The notes under the pieces: generated by a model
What the model was told of the DNA's origin: nothing
What the model saw: the letters and a program-made list of their open reading frames with translations, nothing else
The model's database searches: none
Shown: positions 44,908 to 53,173 of the stretch, piece by piece
Numbering within the stretch: the stretch's first letter is position 1
How the letters are laid out: every line of letters begins with the position of its first letter
Assembly: GCF_017353175.1 (NCBI RefSeq)
Contig: NZ_JAFMYW010000002.1
Location: forward strand, 310,001 to 374,000
Direction: 5' to 3'
DNA: 64,000 bases
Origin: Fibrella forsythiae
Lineage (GTDB): Bacteria; Bacteroidota; Bacteroidia; Cytophagales; Spirosomataceae
Program-made: the position numbers and the translations under genes

Positions 44908-47579
44908 ACAAGCCAGACCACAACGCCTATGACCCGCGCGCTCAGCCACAGGCAGTACCCCCCCGCTGGGTACGTTGGTTGCTGACCCGGCTGCACCCCA
45001 AGGACACACTCGAAGAAGTGGAGGGTGATCTCGACGAACTCTACGCCCACTGGTACAATCGGTCGGGTAAAACCCGGGCCACGCTCAGGTACGTGCTCAA
45101 TGTGGTGTCGGTATTGCCGCCTTTTGTCCGCCGTCGAAAACAAACTAAACAAGACTACGAACATCTTTCCAGCCTGCATCCTGCTATGCTACGCAACTAT
45201 CTTAAAATTGCCTTCCGGAACCTGGCCCGCAACAGCACGTACTCGCTGCTGAACGTGGCTGGTCTGGCACTGGGTATGACCTGCGGCATTCTGCTGTTTA
45301 CGCTCATTACCTACCACCTGAGCTTCGATAACTTTCACCCCCAGTCTGACCGGACGTATCGCTTCGTGACGGAGCAGCACCGCGAAACAATCAGCTACTC
45401 ACGAGGCGTACCGGCACCCTTGGGTAAAGCCTTCCGTACCGACTATACGTTTGCCGACAAGGTGGCCCGCCTTGCCACCTTCGACGATATGCTGATCACC
45501 GTGAAGCAGGGGCAGGCAATGGCCAAGTATAAAGAGCCCGAGGGCGTCGCCTTTGCCGAACCGGATTTCTTCGGGATGTTCAATTATCCGCTGCTCAACG
45601 GCACCAGGGCAACCACCCTGACCGAACCCAACACGGCGATCCTGACCGAACGACTGGCCCGCAAGTATTTCGGTGATGCCAGCCCAATGAACCAGCTGAT
45701 TCGGATGAACAACAAGATCGACCTTCGTATTGTCGGGGTGCTGAAAGACCTGCCCATCAATACCGATCTGCGGGCCGAAATTTTTGCTTCATACGCTACA
45801 CTGAACCAATATGACGCCTGGCTTGCCAGCGATGATTCCTGGGGCGGCATTGTCAGTTCGATGCAATGCTTTGCGCAGCTACGTCCCGGCATTACGCCAC
45901 AACAGGTTGAACGGGTATTGCCCGCCTACGTTAAAAAATACCGGCCGACCAGCAAGAACGTGCATCACTACAAGCTGCAGCCGCTGGCCGATATGCATTT
46001 TGACGCCCGTTACGGCGGTGCCATGACCAAAACAAACCTCTGGGTGCTGGCCTGCGTCGGGTTGTTTCTGCTCATTACCGCCTGCGTCAACTTCGTTAAT
46101 CTGGCCACGGCACAGGCGCTCAACCGGTCGAAGGAAGTAGGCGTTCGGAAAGTATTGGGCAGCGTCCGGGGGCAGTTGTTCTGGCAATTTATTACCGAGA
46201 CCGGGCTGATCACCGTGACGGCGCTGCTGCTTTCGTTGTTGTGGGCGACGATTTTGCTGCCGGTTGTAAACGAGTGGTTCGGGGCTCGTCTGCAACTCAA
46301 GCTGTTTTCCGACTGGCAGTTACCCCTGTTCCTGCTGGCTCTGACGGTGCTGGTCACGCTCTTTTCCGGGGCGTATCCGGGGCTTATTCTGTCTCGTTTT
46401 CAGCCGATTCTGGCATTAAAAGGTCGGTTGTCGCAGCAGGCGATTGGCGGTTTCAACACACGGCGGGCACTGATCGTGACGCAGTTCGCTATCTCGCAGA
46501 CCCTGATTATCGGGGTCATCGTGATTGCCAACCAGATGCGTTACGCGCAACAGGCTGAACTGGGGTTCAACAAAGAAGCCGTTGTAATGGTATCGCTGGC
46601 GACCAATTCAAAACCGCAGACCCAGCATACAGTGGCCAATCGGTTCTCGGCGCTGGCGGGTGTGAAAAAGGTGTCGCTCTGCCAGGCGGCCCCCGCTTCA
46701 AGGAGCAACTGGAGCACCTCGCCCCGGTATGATAACCGACCCGAAGACGAGCCCTTTGCCGTCAACGTACGGGGCGGCGACGATCAGTTTATGTCGTTGT
46801 TCGATCTGCAACTGGTCGCTGGCCGGAACGTGTACCCTGCCGATTCGGTCCGGGAGTTTGTGGTCAACGAAGCCTTTGTACGCAAACTCAACCTGACCGC
46901 ACCCGGTGCTGTATTGGGCAAAATGCTCAGCCTGAACGGCGACCGGTTCAAAGGGCCGATCGTAGGTGTCATCCGTGATTTTCACGATAAGTCGTTCCAC
47001 GAGCATATCGAGCCAATGTGCATCAGTACGGTGGCCGAGAATTACGATTATTACGCCGTAAAGATTGACCTGCCGATGGCGCAGCCGACCCTGGCGGGTC
47101 TGGACGCGATCTGGAGCCAGACGCACCCCGATCAGGTGTTCGCCTATCAGTTTCTTGATGAACAGATCGCCGAATTCTACGAAACCGAAACGCTCATGCT
47201 GACGCTGATTCAGGCATTTGCGGCCATCGCCATCTTTATCGGGTGCCTGGGTCTATACGGACTGGTATCGTTTATGGCGGCTCAGAAGACAAAGGAGATT
47301 GGGATTCGTAAAGTATTGGGCAGCAGCACGGGCCAGATCATCTGGATTTTTGCCGGGGAGTTTACCCGCCTGATCCTGATCGCTTTTATTGTGGCCATGC
47401 CGGTGGCCTGGTTTGCCATGAGCCGGTGGCTACAAACCTTCAAAGATCAGATCAGTATTGGGCCTGACGTATTTGCGTTTGCCATGCTGGGTACGTTCCT
47501 GGTTGCGATTCTAACCGTCGGTTACCGGTCGATTAAAGCCGCCTTGATGAACCCGGTAAACTCACTGCGCAGCGAGTAA
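44904..47579 (+). CDS. MacB/FtsX-type permease with prefix domain (permease 11)
   Basis: This 891-residue permease starts in the ATGA overlap. The prefix domain reads LEEVEGDLDELYAHWYNRSG, preceded by a longer proline-rich lead of about 20 residues. Loops: QALNRSKEVGVRKVLGS and AQKTKEIGIRKVLGSS, with QKTKE instead of the usual QRTKE; end NSLRSE. The second FtsX block (IIWIFAGEFTRLILIAFIV) differs more than in other copies. A terminator follows 20 bp after the stop. Confidence 0.9.
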   Translation: MNKPDHNAYDPRAQPQAVPPRWVRWLLTRLHPKDTLEEVEGDLDELYAHWYNRSGKTRATLRYVLNVVSVLPPFVRRRKQTKQDYEHLSSLHPAMLRNYLKIAFRNLARNSTYSLLNVAGLALGMTCGILLFTLITYHLSFDNFHPQSDRTYRFVTEQHRETISYSRGVPAPLGKAFRTDYTFADKVARLATFDDMLITVKQGQAMAKYKEPEGVAFAEPDFFGMFNYPLLNGTRATTLTEPNTAILTERLARKYFGDASPMNQLIRMNNKIDLRIVGVLKDLPINTDLRAEIFASYATLNQYDAWLASDDSWGGIVSSMQCFAQLRPGITPQQVERVLPAYVKKYRPTSKNVHHYKLQPLADMHFDARYGGAMTKTNLWVLACVGLFLLITACVNFVNLATAQALNRSKEVGVRKVLGSVRGQLFWQFITETGLITVTALLLSLLWATILLPVVNEWFGARLQLKLFSDWQLPLFLLALTVLVTLFSGAYPGLILSRFQPILALKGRLSQQAIGGFNTRRALIVTQFAISQTLIIGVIVIANQMRYAQQAELGFNKEAVVMVSLATNSKPQTQHTVANRFSALAGVKKVSLCQAAPASRSNWSTSPRYDNRPEDEPFAVNVRGGDDQFMSLFDLQLVAGRNVYPADSVREFVVNEAFVRKLNLTAPGAVLGKMLSLNGDRFKGPIVGVIRDFHDKSFHEHIEPMCISTVAENYDYYAVKIDLPMAQPTLAGLDAIWSQTHPDQVFAYQFLDEQIAEFYETETLMLTLIQAFAAIAIFIGCLGLYGLVSFMAAQKTKEIGIRKVLGSSTGQIIWIFAGEFTRLILIAFIVAMPVAWFAMSRWLQTFKDQISIGPDVFAFAMLGTFLVAILTVGYRSIKAALMNPVNSLRSE

Positions 47580-47599
47580 GCTCGATCAGGCGATTCGCT

Positions 47600-47631
47600 A
47601 AAAGCGTTGCTCACAAGGCAGCGCTTTTTTT
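47600..47631 (+). terminator. Intrinsic terminator after permease 11
   Basis: AAAAGCG(T)TGC pairs imperfectly with GCAGCGCTTTT around TCACAAG, and seven T follow. It lies 20 bp after the permease 11 stop. Confidence 0.75.
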
Positions 47632-47639
47632 GTATGTGG

Positions 47640-47712
47640 TTGTTTGACGCTGTGTATTGCTTCGCGAGTTAGCAACCTCCAGCGTCAGCCACACACAGCG
47701 CGTCAAGCAACT
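47640..47712. repeat. Imperfect hairpin, dispersed repeat family
   Basis: GTTGTTTGACGCTGTGT on the left pairs with ACACAGCGCGTCAAGCAAC on the right, with a 2-nt bulge. The left arm continues ATTGCTTCGCGAGTTAGC, words shared with the elements near 5211, 13646 and 30207. It lies in the 332-bp gap between permease 11 and the last PadR gene; the rest of the gap holds the terminator and control region. Confidence 0.6.
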
Positions 47713-47765
47713 GTTCCCCTAACGGCGAACTGGCAGAACCGCTTCACGAATGACTGTCCGGGGGC

Positions 47766-47871
47766 GTACTGAAACTGTCCGTTTCTGGACATTGGAAAGT
47801 CATCTTTTGGTGTAAATAATGCGCTGCAGGGCCTGTATGGACTTTATTCAGTAATTGGCAAGGCATTTGAC
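47766..47871 (+). promoter_or_regulatory. Shared permease control region (permease 12 unit)
   Basis: GTACT (47766-47770), N5, TGTCC (47776-47780), N6, GGACA (47787-47791). After 64 nt comes TGGCA-N5-TTTG at 47856-47871, 40 nt before the PadR ATG. An extra CTGTCCG lies just upstream of the array. Confidence 0.6.
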
Positions 47872-47911
47872 ATACCGAAATAGATAATATAGACCCTCTA
47901 ACTGGTACGGT

Positions 47912-48247
47912 ATGCGTCGGAGTGATTTAGGCGAGTTTGAAGAGGTAGTTTTACTGGCCGTGGCCGTTCTTGTTCCCACGGCGTATTCGGTGGTGATCGC
48001 CGAAGCACTGGAACAGGAAACAGGACAGACCGTCAGCACTGGGGCGGTTCATGCGGCGCTGCAACGGCTTGAACAGAAAGGCTACCTCCGGTCTGAACTA
48101 GGTGAGGCTACGCCCGAACGCGGTGGTCGCCGGAAGCGGCTGTTCACGGTAACGGCGCTGGGTGGACGGGTGCTCAGCGAAGTACGTGCCGTGCGGAATA
48201 ATCTGTGGGATCGCATTGTACCGCAGACCATTCTGACATGGAGCTGA
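47912..48247 (+). CDS. PadR-family transcriptional regulator
   Basis: This 111-residue regulator begins MRRSDLGEFEEVVLLAVAV and has AYSVVIAEALEQETGQT, VHAALQRLEQKGYL and ERGGRRKRLF. It departs from the other copies at two usually fixed positions: AYSV instead of AYGV, and EATPERGG instead of the more common ATAERGG. The permease follows after 12 nt without overlap. The control region is at 47766-47871. Confidence 0.92.
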   Translation: MRRSDLGEFEEVVLLAVAVLVPTAYSVVIAEALEQETGQTVSTGAVHAALQRLEQKGYLRSELGEATPERGGRRKRLFTVTALGGRVLSEVRAVRNNLWDRIVPQTILTWS

Positions 48248-48259
48248 CCCGCCGACACC

Positions 48260-50980
48260 ATGCACGCTGAGTCGTCATCAACGCCCAATTGGTCCCGAGG
48301 CACCGGACCACCCCGCTGGCCCGAACGGTTGCTGGGCTGGCTAGTGGCGCCCCACCTGCGCGAAGAGGTGCTGGGCGACATGCACGAACGCTTTTACCAA
48401 CGTACCCAGCGGCTGGGTCTGGCCAAAGCCAACCGACGCTACTGGCGCGATACGCTGGCCTATATGCGCCCCCGGTTTATGAAACGACAACCCCAGGAAT
48501 ACCCCAATCCAACCTTCAGCGACATGATCCGCAATTACCTCACCATCTCTTTCCGGACGCTGAGCCGGAACAAGCTCTACACAACGCTCAACGTGGCGGG
48601 GCTCTCGTTTGGCATCGCGTGCTTCCTGCTGATCGGGCTGTACGTATTCGATGAACTGACGTTTGATCGGCAACACCGCAAAACCGACCGAATCTACCGG
48701 GCCATTCAGCACAAAAAGACACCGACCGAAGACCTGACCATTGCCGCGTCGAGCTTCAAGGTGTCTGAAGAAGCGAAAAAACGAATTGGCGACATCGAGA
48801 ATTCCGCCCGCATTGTCAGAACAGGACGGGCTAATATCTCGAATCCGGCGAACAAGAATTCGTTTCAGGAAACCATTGCCTTCGGAAACGCCGGTTTGCT
48901 GGAGGTGTTTGACTTTGAGGTGGTTGATGGGACAATCAGGTCGGCACTCACTGAGCCGAACACCATCATCATTGTGGAGGACCTGGCGCAGCGCCTCTTC
49001 AACAGCACCCAGGTGGTTGGCAAAACGGTCGATTTTGAGTTGAACAGACCGCTCCGGATTACGGCCGTCCTGAAAAACCATCCCCGCAATTCGAGTTTCA
49101 CCGTCAACGCGGTCGTTTCAGAAGCTACCATTAGCAGCGACAGTGAGTTCACTGACTGGATAGCCAATTGGGATTCGCAGACGTTCCAAACGTTTTTTCT
49201 GCTCAAAGAGAAAGCCAACCCGGATGTAGCGGCGGCAAAAATCACCCAGTTGCTCAACGCCAATATGCGCCACGAGCCAGGTACATCGGTGGCGTATACG
49301 CTGCAACCCCTAGCCGATATGCACCTGTTCTCCGAAAACATTGTGGACGGTGCCCGCAACGGAAACGTAGAAGCGATGGGGCAGGGGGTGCTACTTTACA
49401 TCAAACTCTTCGCCATTGTGGCGCTGTTCGTGCTACTTATTGCCTGCATCAACTACATGAATCTGGCTACGGCGCGGGCCTCTAACCGATCGAAAGAAAT
49501 TGGCGTTCGTAAGGCTAGTGGTGCCTTTCAGAGCCACCTCATCCATCAGTTCCTGACCGAATCGCTGGTGGTGACCACGATTTCGTTTCTGCTGGCCGTT
49601 GGGCTGGTGAACCTGCTGCTGCCTGCGTTCAATGAATTCACCAACAAGGAACTCTCACTCGGGTTTCAGACCGACTACCGCATCTGGCTCTACGGATTGC
49701 TGGCGCTGGTGGTCACGGGCCTGGTATCCGGTAGTTACCCGGCATTTTTGCTGTCGGGTTTCAGTCCGCTGTTGTTGCTGAAGAATCTCAAACTACAAAA
49801 CCGGAGTGATCTGTCGCTGCGGAAAGGGCTGGTCGTGTTTCAGTTCACGATCTCCGTGGTGATGATCATTGCCACCATTGTGCTGTTTCAGCAGATTCAG
49901 TTCATGAACACCAAGCAGCTGGGCTTCAACAAGGACTTGCTACTGGTGGTAGATATCAACAGTGGCAAGGTTCGGGCGGGGGCCGAGACCATCAAGCGGG
50001 AATTCAGCCGTATTCCGACGGTCAAACAGGTGTCGACGACCTCGCGGGTGCCGGGCGAATGGAAAACGATCCCAACCGTTCGAATCAAGACCGAAGGCAA
50101 TGCCGACGAGGGGAAGGTGGCTTACTGGTTAGGCGTCGACGAGAATTTCACGAAAACCTTCGAGGTGCAGCTGGTCAACGGCCGGAACTTCACGGGCCTG
50201 CGCGATTCGTCGTCGGTGATTCTCAACGAAACGGCGGCTAAACTGCTGGGCATCAACCAGGCTTCGGGGCAGCAGGTGGCCATTCCGGCCCGGGCCATGG
50301 GGGGCAGCTTCCACCCGCTCAACGACGCCAATACCCCTTTTAACGCCCGGGTGGTTGGGATTGTAAAAGACTTTCACTTTCAGTCGCTGCGCGAAAAGAT
50401 TGCACCTATGGTGTTGGGCTACGAGCATAATCCGGTGCATAACATCGACTATTTTACCGCCCGAATCGACGGTAGAGATGTACCTGCCACGCTGGCCCGC
50501 ATGAAGGATATATTGGCCAGCGTTGACCCCACCCACCTGCTCGAATATCATTTTCTGGACGAACAACTGGCCCGCTTCTACGCCGAAGACCACCGTCGCG
50601 AAACGCTGCTGATCTGGGTGGCACTGGCAACGATCTTCATAGCCAGCCTGGGTCTGTTCGGACTGGCAACCTACGCGGCCGAGCAGCGCATCAAAGAGAT
50701 TGGCGTGCGGAAAGTGCTGGGGGCGTCGGTGGGGAGTATCGTGGCCCTACTGGCCAAAGATTTCCTAAAACTGGTGATTGTGTCGATCCTGATCGCTTCG
50801 CCCATTGCCTGGCTGGCGATGGGGCACTGGCTCGATGAGTTTGCCTATCACATCACCTTCCCGTGGTGGTCGTTTGCGCTGGCCGGTTTCGTGGCGCTGA
50901 CCATTGCGTTCCTGACGGTCATTTTCCAGAGTGTGAAAGCCGCCCTGATGAACCCCGTGAGAAGTTTGCGGAGTGAGTGA
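48260..50980 (+). CDS. MacB/FtsX-type permease with prefix domain (permease 12)
   Basis: This 906-residue permease, the longest copy, has a prefix domain (APHLREEVLGDMHERFYQRT) close to that of permease 7 but a different body (NVAGLSFGIACFLLIGLYVF). Loops: RASNRSKEIGVRKASGA, where KV is KA, and EQRIKEIGVRKVLGAS, where RTKE is RIKE; end RSLRSE. A perfect 16-bp terminator stem lies 27 bp past its stop, closing the array. Confidence 0.9.
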   Translation: MHAESSSTPNWSRGTGPPRWPERLLGWLVAPHLREEVLGDMHERFYQRTQRLGLAKANRRYWRDTLAYMRPRFMKRQPQEYPNPTFSDMIRNYLTISFRTLSRNKLYTTLNVAGLSFGIACFLLIGLYVFDELTFDRQHRKTDRIYRAIQHKKTPTEDLTIAASSFKVSEEAKKRIGDIENSARIVRTGRANISNPANKNSFQETIAFGNAGLLEVFDFEVVDGTIRSALTEPNTIIIVEDLAQRLFNSTQVVGKTVDFELNRPLRITAVLKNHPRNSSFTVNAVVSEATISSDSEFTDWIANWDSQTFQTFFLLKEKANPDVAAAKITQLLNANMRHEPGTSVAYTLQPLADMHLFSENIVDGARNGNVEAMGQGVLLYIKLFAIVALFVLLIACINYMNLATARASNRSKEIGVRKASGAFQSHLIHQFLTESLVVTTISFLLAVGLVNLLLPAFNEFTNKELSLGFQTDYRIWLYGLLALVVTGLVSGSYPAFLLSGFSPLLLLKNLKLQNRSDLSLRKGLVVFQFTISVVMIIATIVLFQQIQFMNTKQLGFNKDLLLVVDINSGKVRAGAETIKREFSRIPTVKQVSTTSRVPGEWKTIPTVRIKTEGNADEGKVAYWLGVDENFTKTFEVQLVNGRNFTGLRDSSSVILNETAAKLLGINQASGQQVAIPARAMGGSFHPLNDANTPFNARVVGIVKDFHFQSLREKIAPMVLGYEHNPVHNIDYFTARIDGRDVPATLARMKDILASVDPTHLLEYHFLDEQLARFYAEDHRRETLLIWVALATIFIASLGLFGLATYAAEQRIKEIGVRKVLGASVGSIVALLAKDFLKLVIVSILIASPIAWLAMGHWLDEFAYHITFPWWSFALAGFVALTIAFLTVIFQSVKAALMNPVRSLRSE

Positions 50981-51006
50981 CAGGTAGTTTGAAGAAAGTT
51001 TAGCCG

Positions 51007-51045
51007 AACCGGCACAACGTAAGAAGGTTACGTTGTGCCGGTTTT
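51007..51045 (+). terminator. Perfect 16-bp terminator stem closing the permease array
   Basis: AACCGGCACAACGTAA (51007-51022) and TTACGTTGTGCCGGTT (51028-51043) are exact reverse complements around GAAGG, and the right arm runs into TTTT. Confidence 0.85.
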
Positions 51046-51096
51046 ATCATTACAGCGAAATAGGACAACCACCATTAGGGATAACCCGGAAAACGA

Positions 51097-51483
51097 ATGA
51101 ACGCTACCATCAACCAGGTCTGGCCGTATCAGCAGAGCCAGATGAATCTACCCGTTGCCGACCTCGATGCGGCATTACCCTTTTACGAAACCGTGATGGG
51201 GTTTCGGCTCGTGTCGCGGAGCGACGTTCCCCACAAATCGGCTGTCATCACCCGCGACGGTATGCAGCTCGGCCTGGCCGAAAACGGAGGTGACCCCACA
51301 CAGGACGGCTGTTTCTTCGCTGTCGATAACCTGGATAATGCCTTTGCTGAGCTGAAAGCCAATGGCCTGCCGCAGGGAAACCCCAACTACGACTTTCAAA
51401 AGTACGGCGAGACCACCTGGAAGGTCTTTTTCGTGGTCGCCCCTGATGGACTCTGCTACTGCTACGGCGAACGCCAGCCGTAA
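51097..51483 (+). CDS. VOC-family (glyoxalase/bleomycin-resistance fold) protein
   Basis: This 128-residue protein has the paired beta-alpha-beta-beta-beta modules of the VOC fold: QMNLPVADLDAALPFYETVM, then GFRLVSRSDVPHKSAVITRD, and the second module DGCFFAVDNLDNAFAELKANG ending FFVVAPDGLCYCYGE. A single VOC unit would dimerise to form the metal or ligand site. The classic glyoxalase Glu/His metal set is not obvious, so a binding or resistance role is as likely as catalysis. It stands alone after the permease array. Confidence 0.85.
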   Translation: MNATINQVWPYQQSQMNLPVADLDAALPFYETVMGFRLVSRSDVPHKSAVITRDGMQLGLAENGGDPTQDGCFFAVDNLDNAFAELKANGLPQGNPNYDFQKYGETTWKVFFVVAPDGLCYCYGERQP

Positions 51484-51510
51484 CGGCAACACCAAGCCAA
51501 CGTACCTGCG

Positions 51511-52146
51511 TTACTGCGCAGCCGGGTAGTTTGGGATATTACGACCGAGGTAGATAGGACGCTCGGCTTTGTACATATTGCCTACGTCTTTGAGTTTGAG
51601 AATGCCACTGCCGCCCCGATTGGCCAGTTTTCGACGGTGGTCGGCGGTGAGCAGTGGATCGTCGTCAAATACAAACTCGTCGATGTAGTATTCGGTCAGG
51701 CCGGGTTCCTTGACTGTGATATGGATATGCGCCGGATCGGTGCGGCTGGGGTAAGGGGCCGGACGAGGCGTGACGAACTTGTATTCGCCTTTCTCGTTGG
51801 TGCGCATCCAGCCACGCAGGGATCCATGCCGCCGTTCCCAGCCGGTCGCGTCTTTTTTCGCCACATACTGCCCCGCTTCGTCGGTGTGATACACGTAGAG
51901 AATAACGTTTGGCGCGGGTGTTTTCCCGTCGGCTTTGTACACGATACCATTGATGCCCAGCGGCTTCTTACCGGCCCATGTTGCGTCGGGTAGCTTCACG
52001 AAACTGGCTAGTTTGTCGAATGGCACGGGGCTTTCGTGAATGGCTTCGCACCCTTCGCAAGGGCCACCCACGGGCGGTTGCTGGCCATACCCGTTCAGCG
52101 ACAGGGCCAGCAGCGTGGTCAGGAACATAAGCGCTTGATGCTTCAT
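51511..52146 (-). CDS. Exported intradiol ring-cleavage dioxygenase-like protein
   Basis: This 211-residue protein has a signal peptide (MKHQALMFLTTLLALSLNGY) followed by the intradiol dioxygenase beta-sandwich. Matching blocks are NVILYVYHTDEAGQYVAKK, LRGWMRTNEKGEYKF and PAPYPSRTDPAHIHITV; these contain the candidate iron ligands Tyr (GQY), Tyr (PYP) and two His (HIH). Cytoplasmic relatives split catechols, but exported members in Bacteroidota have no proven substrate. The fold is clear, and the reaction is likely if iron is bound. It is convergent with the VOC gene; no aromatic catabolism genes are nearby. Confidence 0.85.
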   Translation of the reverse strand: MKHQALMFLTTLLALSLNGYGQQPPVGGPCEGCEAIHESPVPFDKLASFVKLPDATWAGKKPLGINGIVYKADGKTPAPNVILYVYHTDEAGQYVAKKDATGWERRHGSLRGWMRTNEKGEYKFVTPRPAPYPSRTDPAHIHITVKEPGLTEYYIDEFVFDDDPLLTADHRRKLANRGGSGILKLKDVGNMYKAERPIYLGRNIPNYPAAQ

Positions 52147-52410
52147 CGCTTGGCTATTTTTATGTAAAGCAATGTAAGCCGGTTATTACCCCCCACAAAG
52201 CGGATCGTGCTCACGGCTTGATTAGCGCCTCCCAAAACTTAGTTCGGGGCGCTGGCACATTGGTAAAACAGCTTTTACTTTGCGTTTCTACTTTTTGATT
52301 TTTGACAGGGTTTGAACGAAGCCGGGCCGAAAAAGTTAGTATGCTGTGGGTACGTTCCCTGGCGTGGAATTTTCGCGTAGACTTGCCTGTACACCTAAAG
52401 ACGGTCTTAC

Positions 52411-53082
52411 ATGAAACTCCTTATCGTTGAAGACGAAGAACGGTTAGTGTCGTTTATCCGTAAAGGTATGATGGCCGAAGGCTACGAAGTCGACGTAGCC
52501 TATGACGGACGGATTGGCTTGTCGATTTTCCGCAGAGAAACCTTTGACATTATCATACTGGATGTCAACCTCCCGCATATCAATGGTTTTGAACTCTGTA
52601 AGCTGATCAGGGCCGAGAACGAAACTGTACCCATTCTGATCCTGACCGCGCTGGATAGTCTGGCCGATAAGTCGGACGGGTTCAATGCCGGGGCTGATGA
52701 TTACCTGGCCAAGCCGTTCGAGTTTCAGGAATTGCTGTTGCGCGTACGCGCCCTGACGCGCCGCAACGGGCCTAAACAGAAGCAGATTCTTCGCCTGGCC
52801 GATCTGGAACTGAACCTGGACACCAAGACCGTGAGTCGCGCTGGTACACGGATTGATCTGACCACCCGCGAATACGCCCTGATGGAATACCTGATGCTCA
52901 ATAAAGGCAAAACCATTACCCGCGTCGATATCAGTGAGCGCGTCTGGAGCCTTAATTTCGATACGAATACAAACGTTATAGACGTGTATATCAGCTACCT
53001 GCGAAAGAAAATTGACAAAGGATTTTCGCCTAAACTGTTGCACACCATTGTGGGGACGGGTTACGCGCTTCGTGAGGGGTAG
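52411..53082 (+). CDS. OmpR-family response regulator
   Basis: This 223-residue regulator has a receiver domain (about residues 1-115; acidic pair at 7-8, phosphoacceptor Asp51 in ILDVNLPHING, Lys in YLAKPFEF) and a C-terminal winged helix (about 128-222, TTREYALMEYLMLNKGKTI and NVIDVYISYLRKKIDKG). It resembles the CusR/copper and heavy-metal group. The kinase follows after 91 bp, most of it a hairpin. The 264-bp gap before the gene has no promoter I can fix with confidence. Confidence 0.93.
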   Translation: MKLLIVEDEERLVSFIRKGMMAEGYEVDVAYDGRIGLSIFRRETFDIIILDVNLPHINGFELCKLIRAENETVPILILTALDSLADKSDGFNAGADDYLAKPFEFQELLLRVRALTRRNGPKQKQILRLADLELNLDTKTVSRAGTRIDLTTREYALMEYLMLNKGKTITRVDISERVWSLNFDTNTNVIDVYISYLRKKIDKGFSPKLLHTIVGTGYALREG

Positions 53083-53157
53083 GCTGGTTGATTGGTTCGT
53101 TGGTTGATTAGCTGGTTGATTCGAACCAGCCAACCAACGAACCAATCAGCCAGTCAA
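53083..53157. repeat. Long hairpin of TTGGTTGA/AACCAATC words between regulator and kinase
   Basis: The left arm (CTGGTTGATTGGTTCGTTGG) and the right arm (CCAACGAACCAATCAGCCAG) pair over about 25 bp with few mismatches. It fills nearly the whole gap between the two-component genes and could lower kinase expression relative to the regulator. Words are shared with the stretch near 22081-22121. Confidence 0.7.
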
Positions 53158-53173
53158 CGAATTAACCAGTAAA

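Noticed and set aside
5044-47871. Reading the TTTG boxes of the permease units as ordinary TAnnTTTG promoters
   Set aside because: The TA of the -7 box is not conserved and no TTG lies consistently 19-21 nt upstream, while TGGC is present in all eight. I keep it as the main alternative because only TTTG overlaps between the two models.
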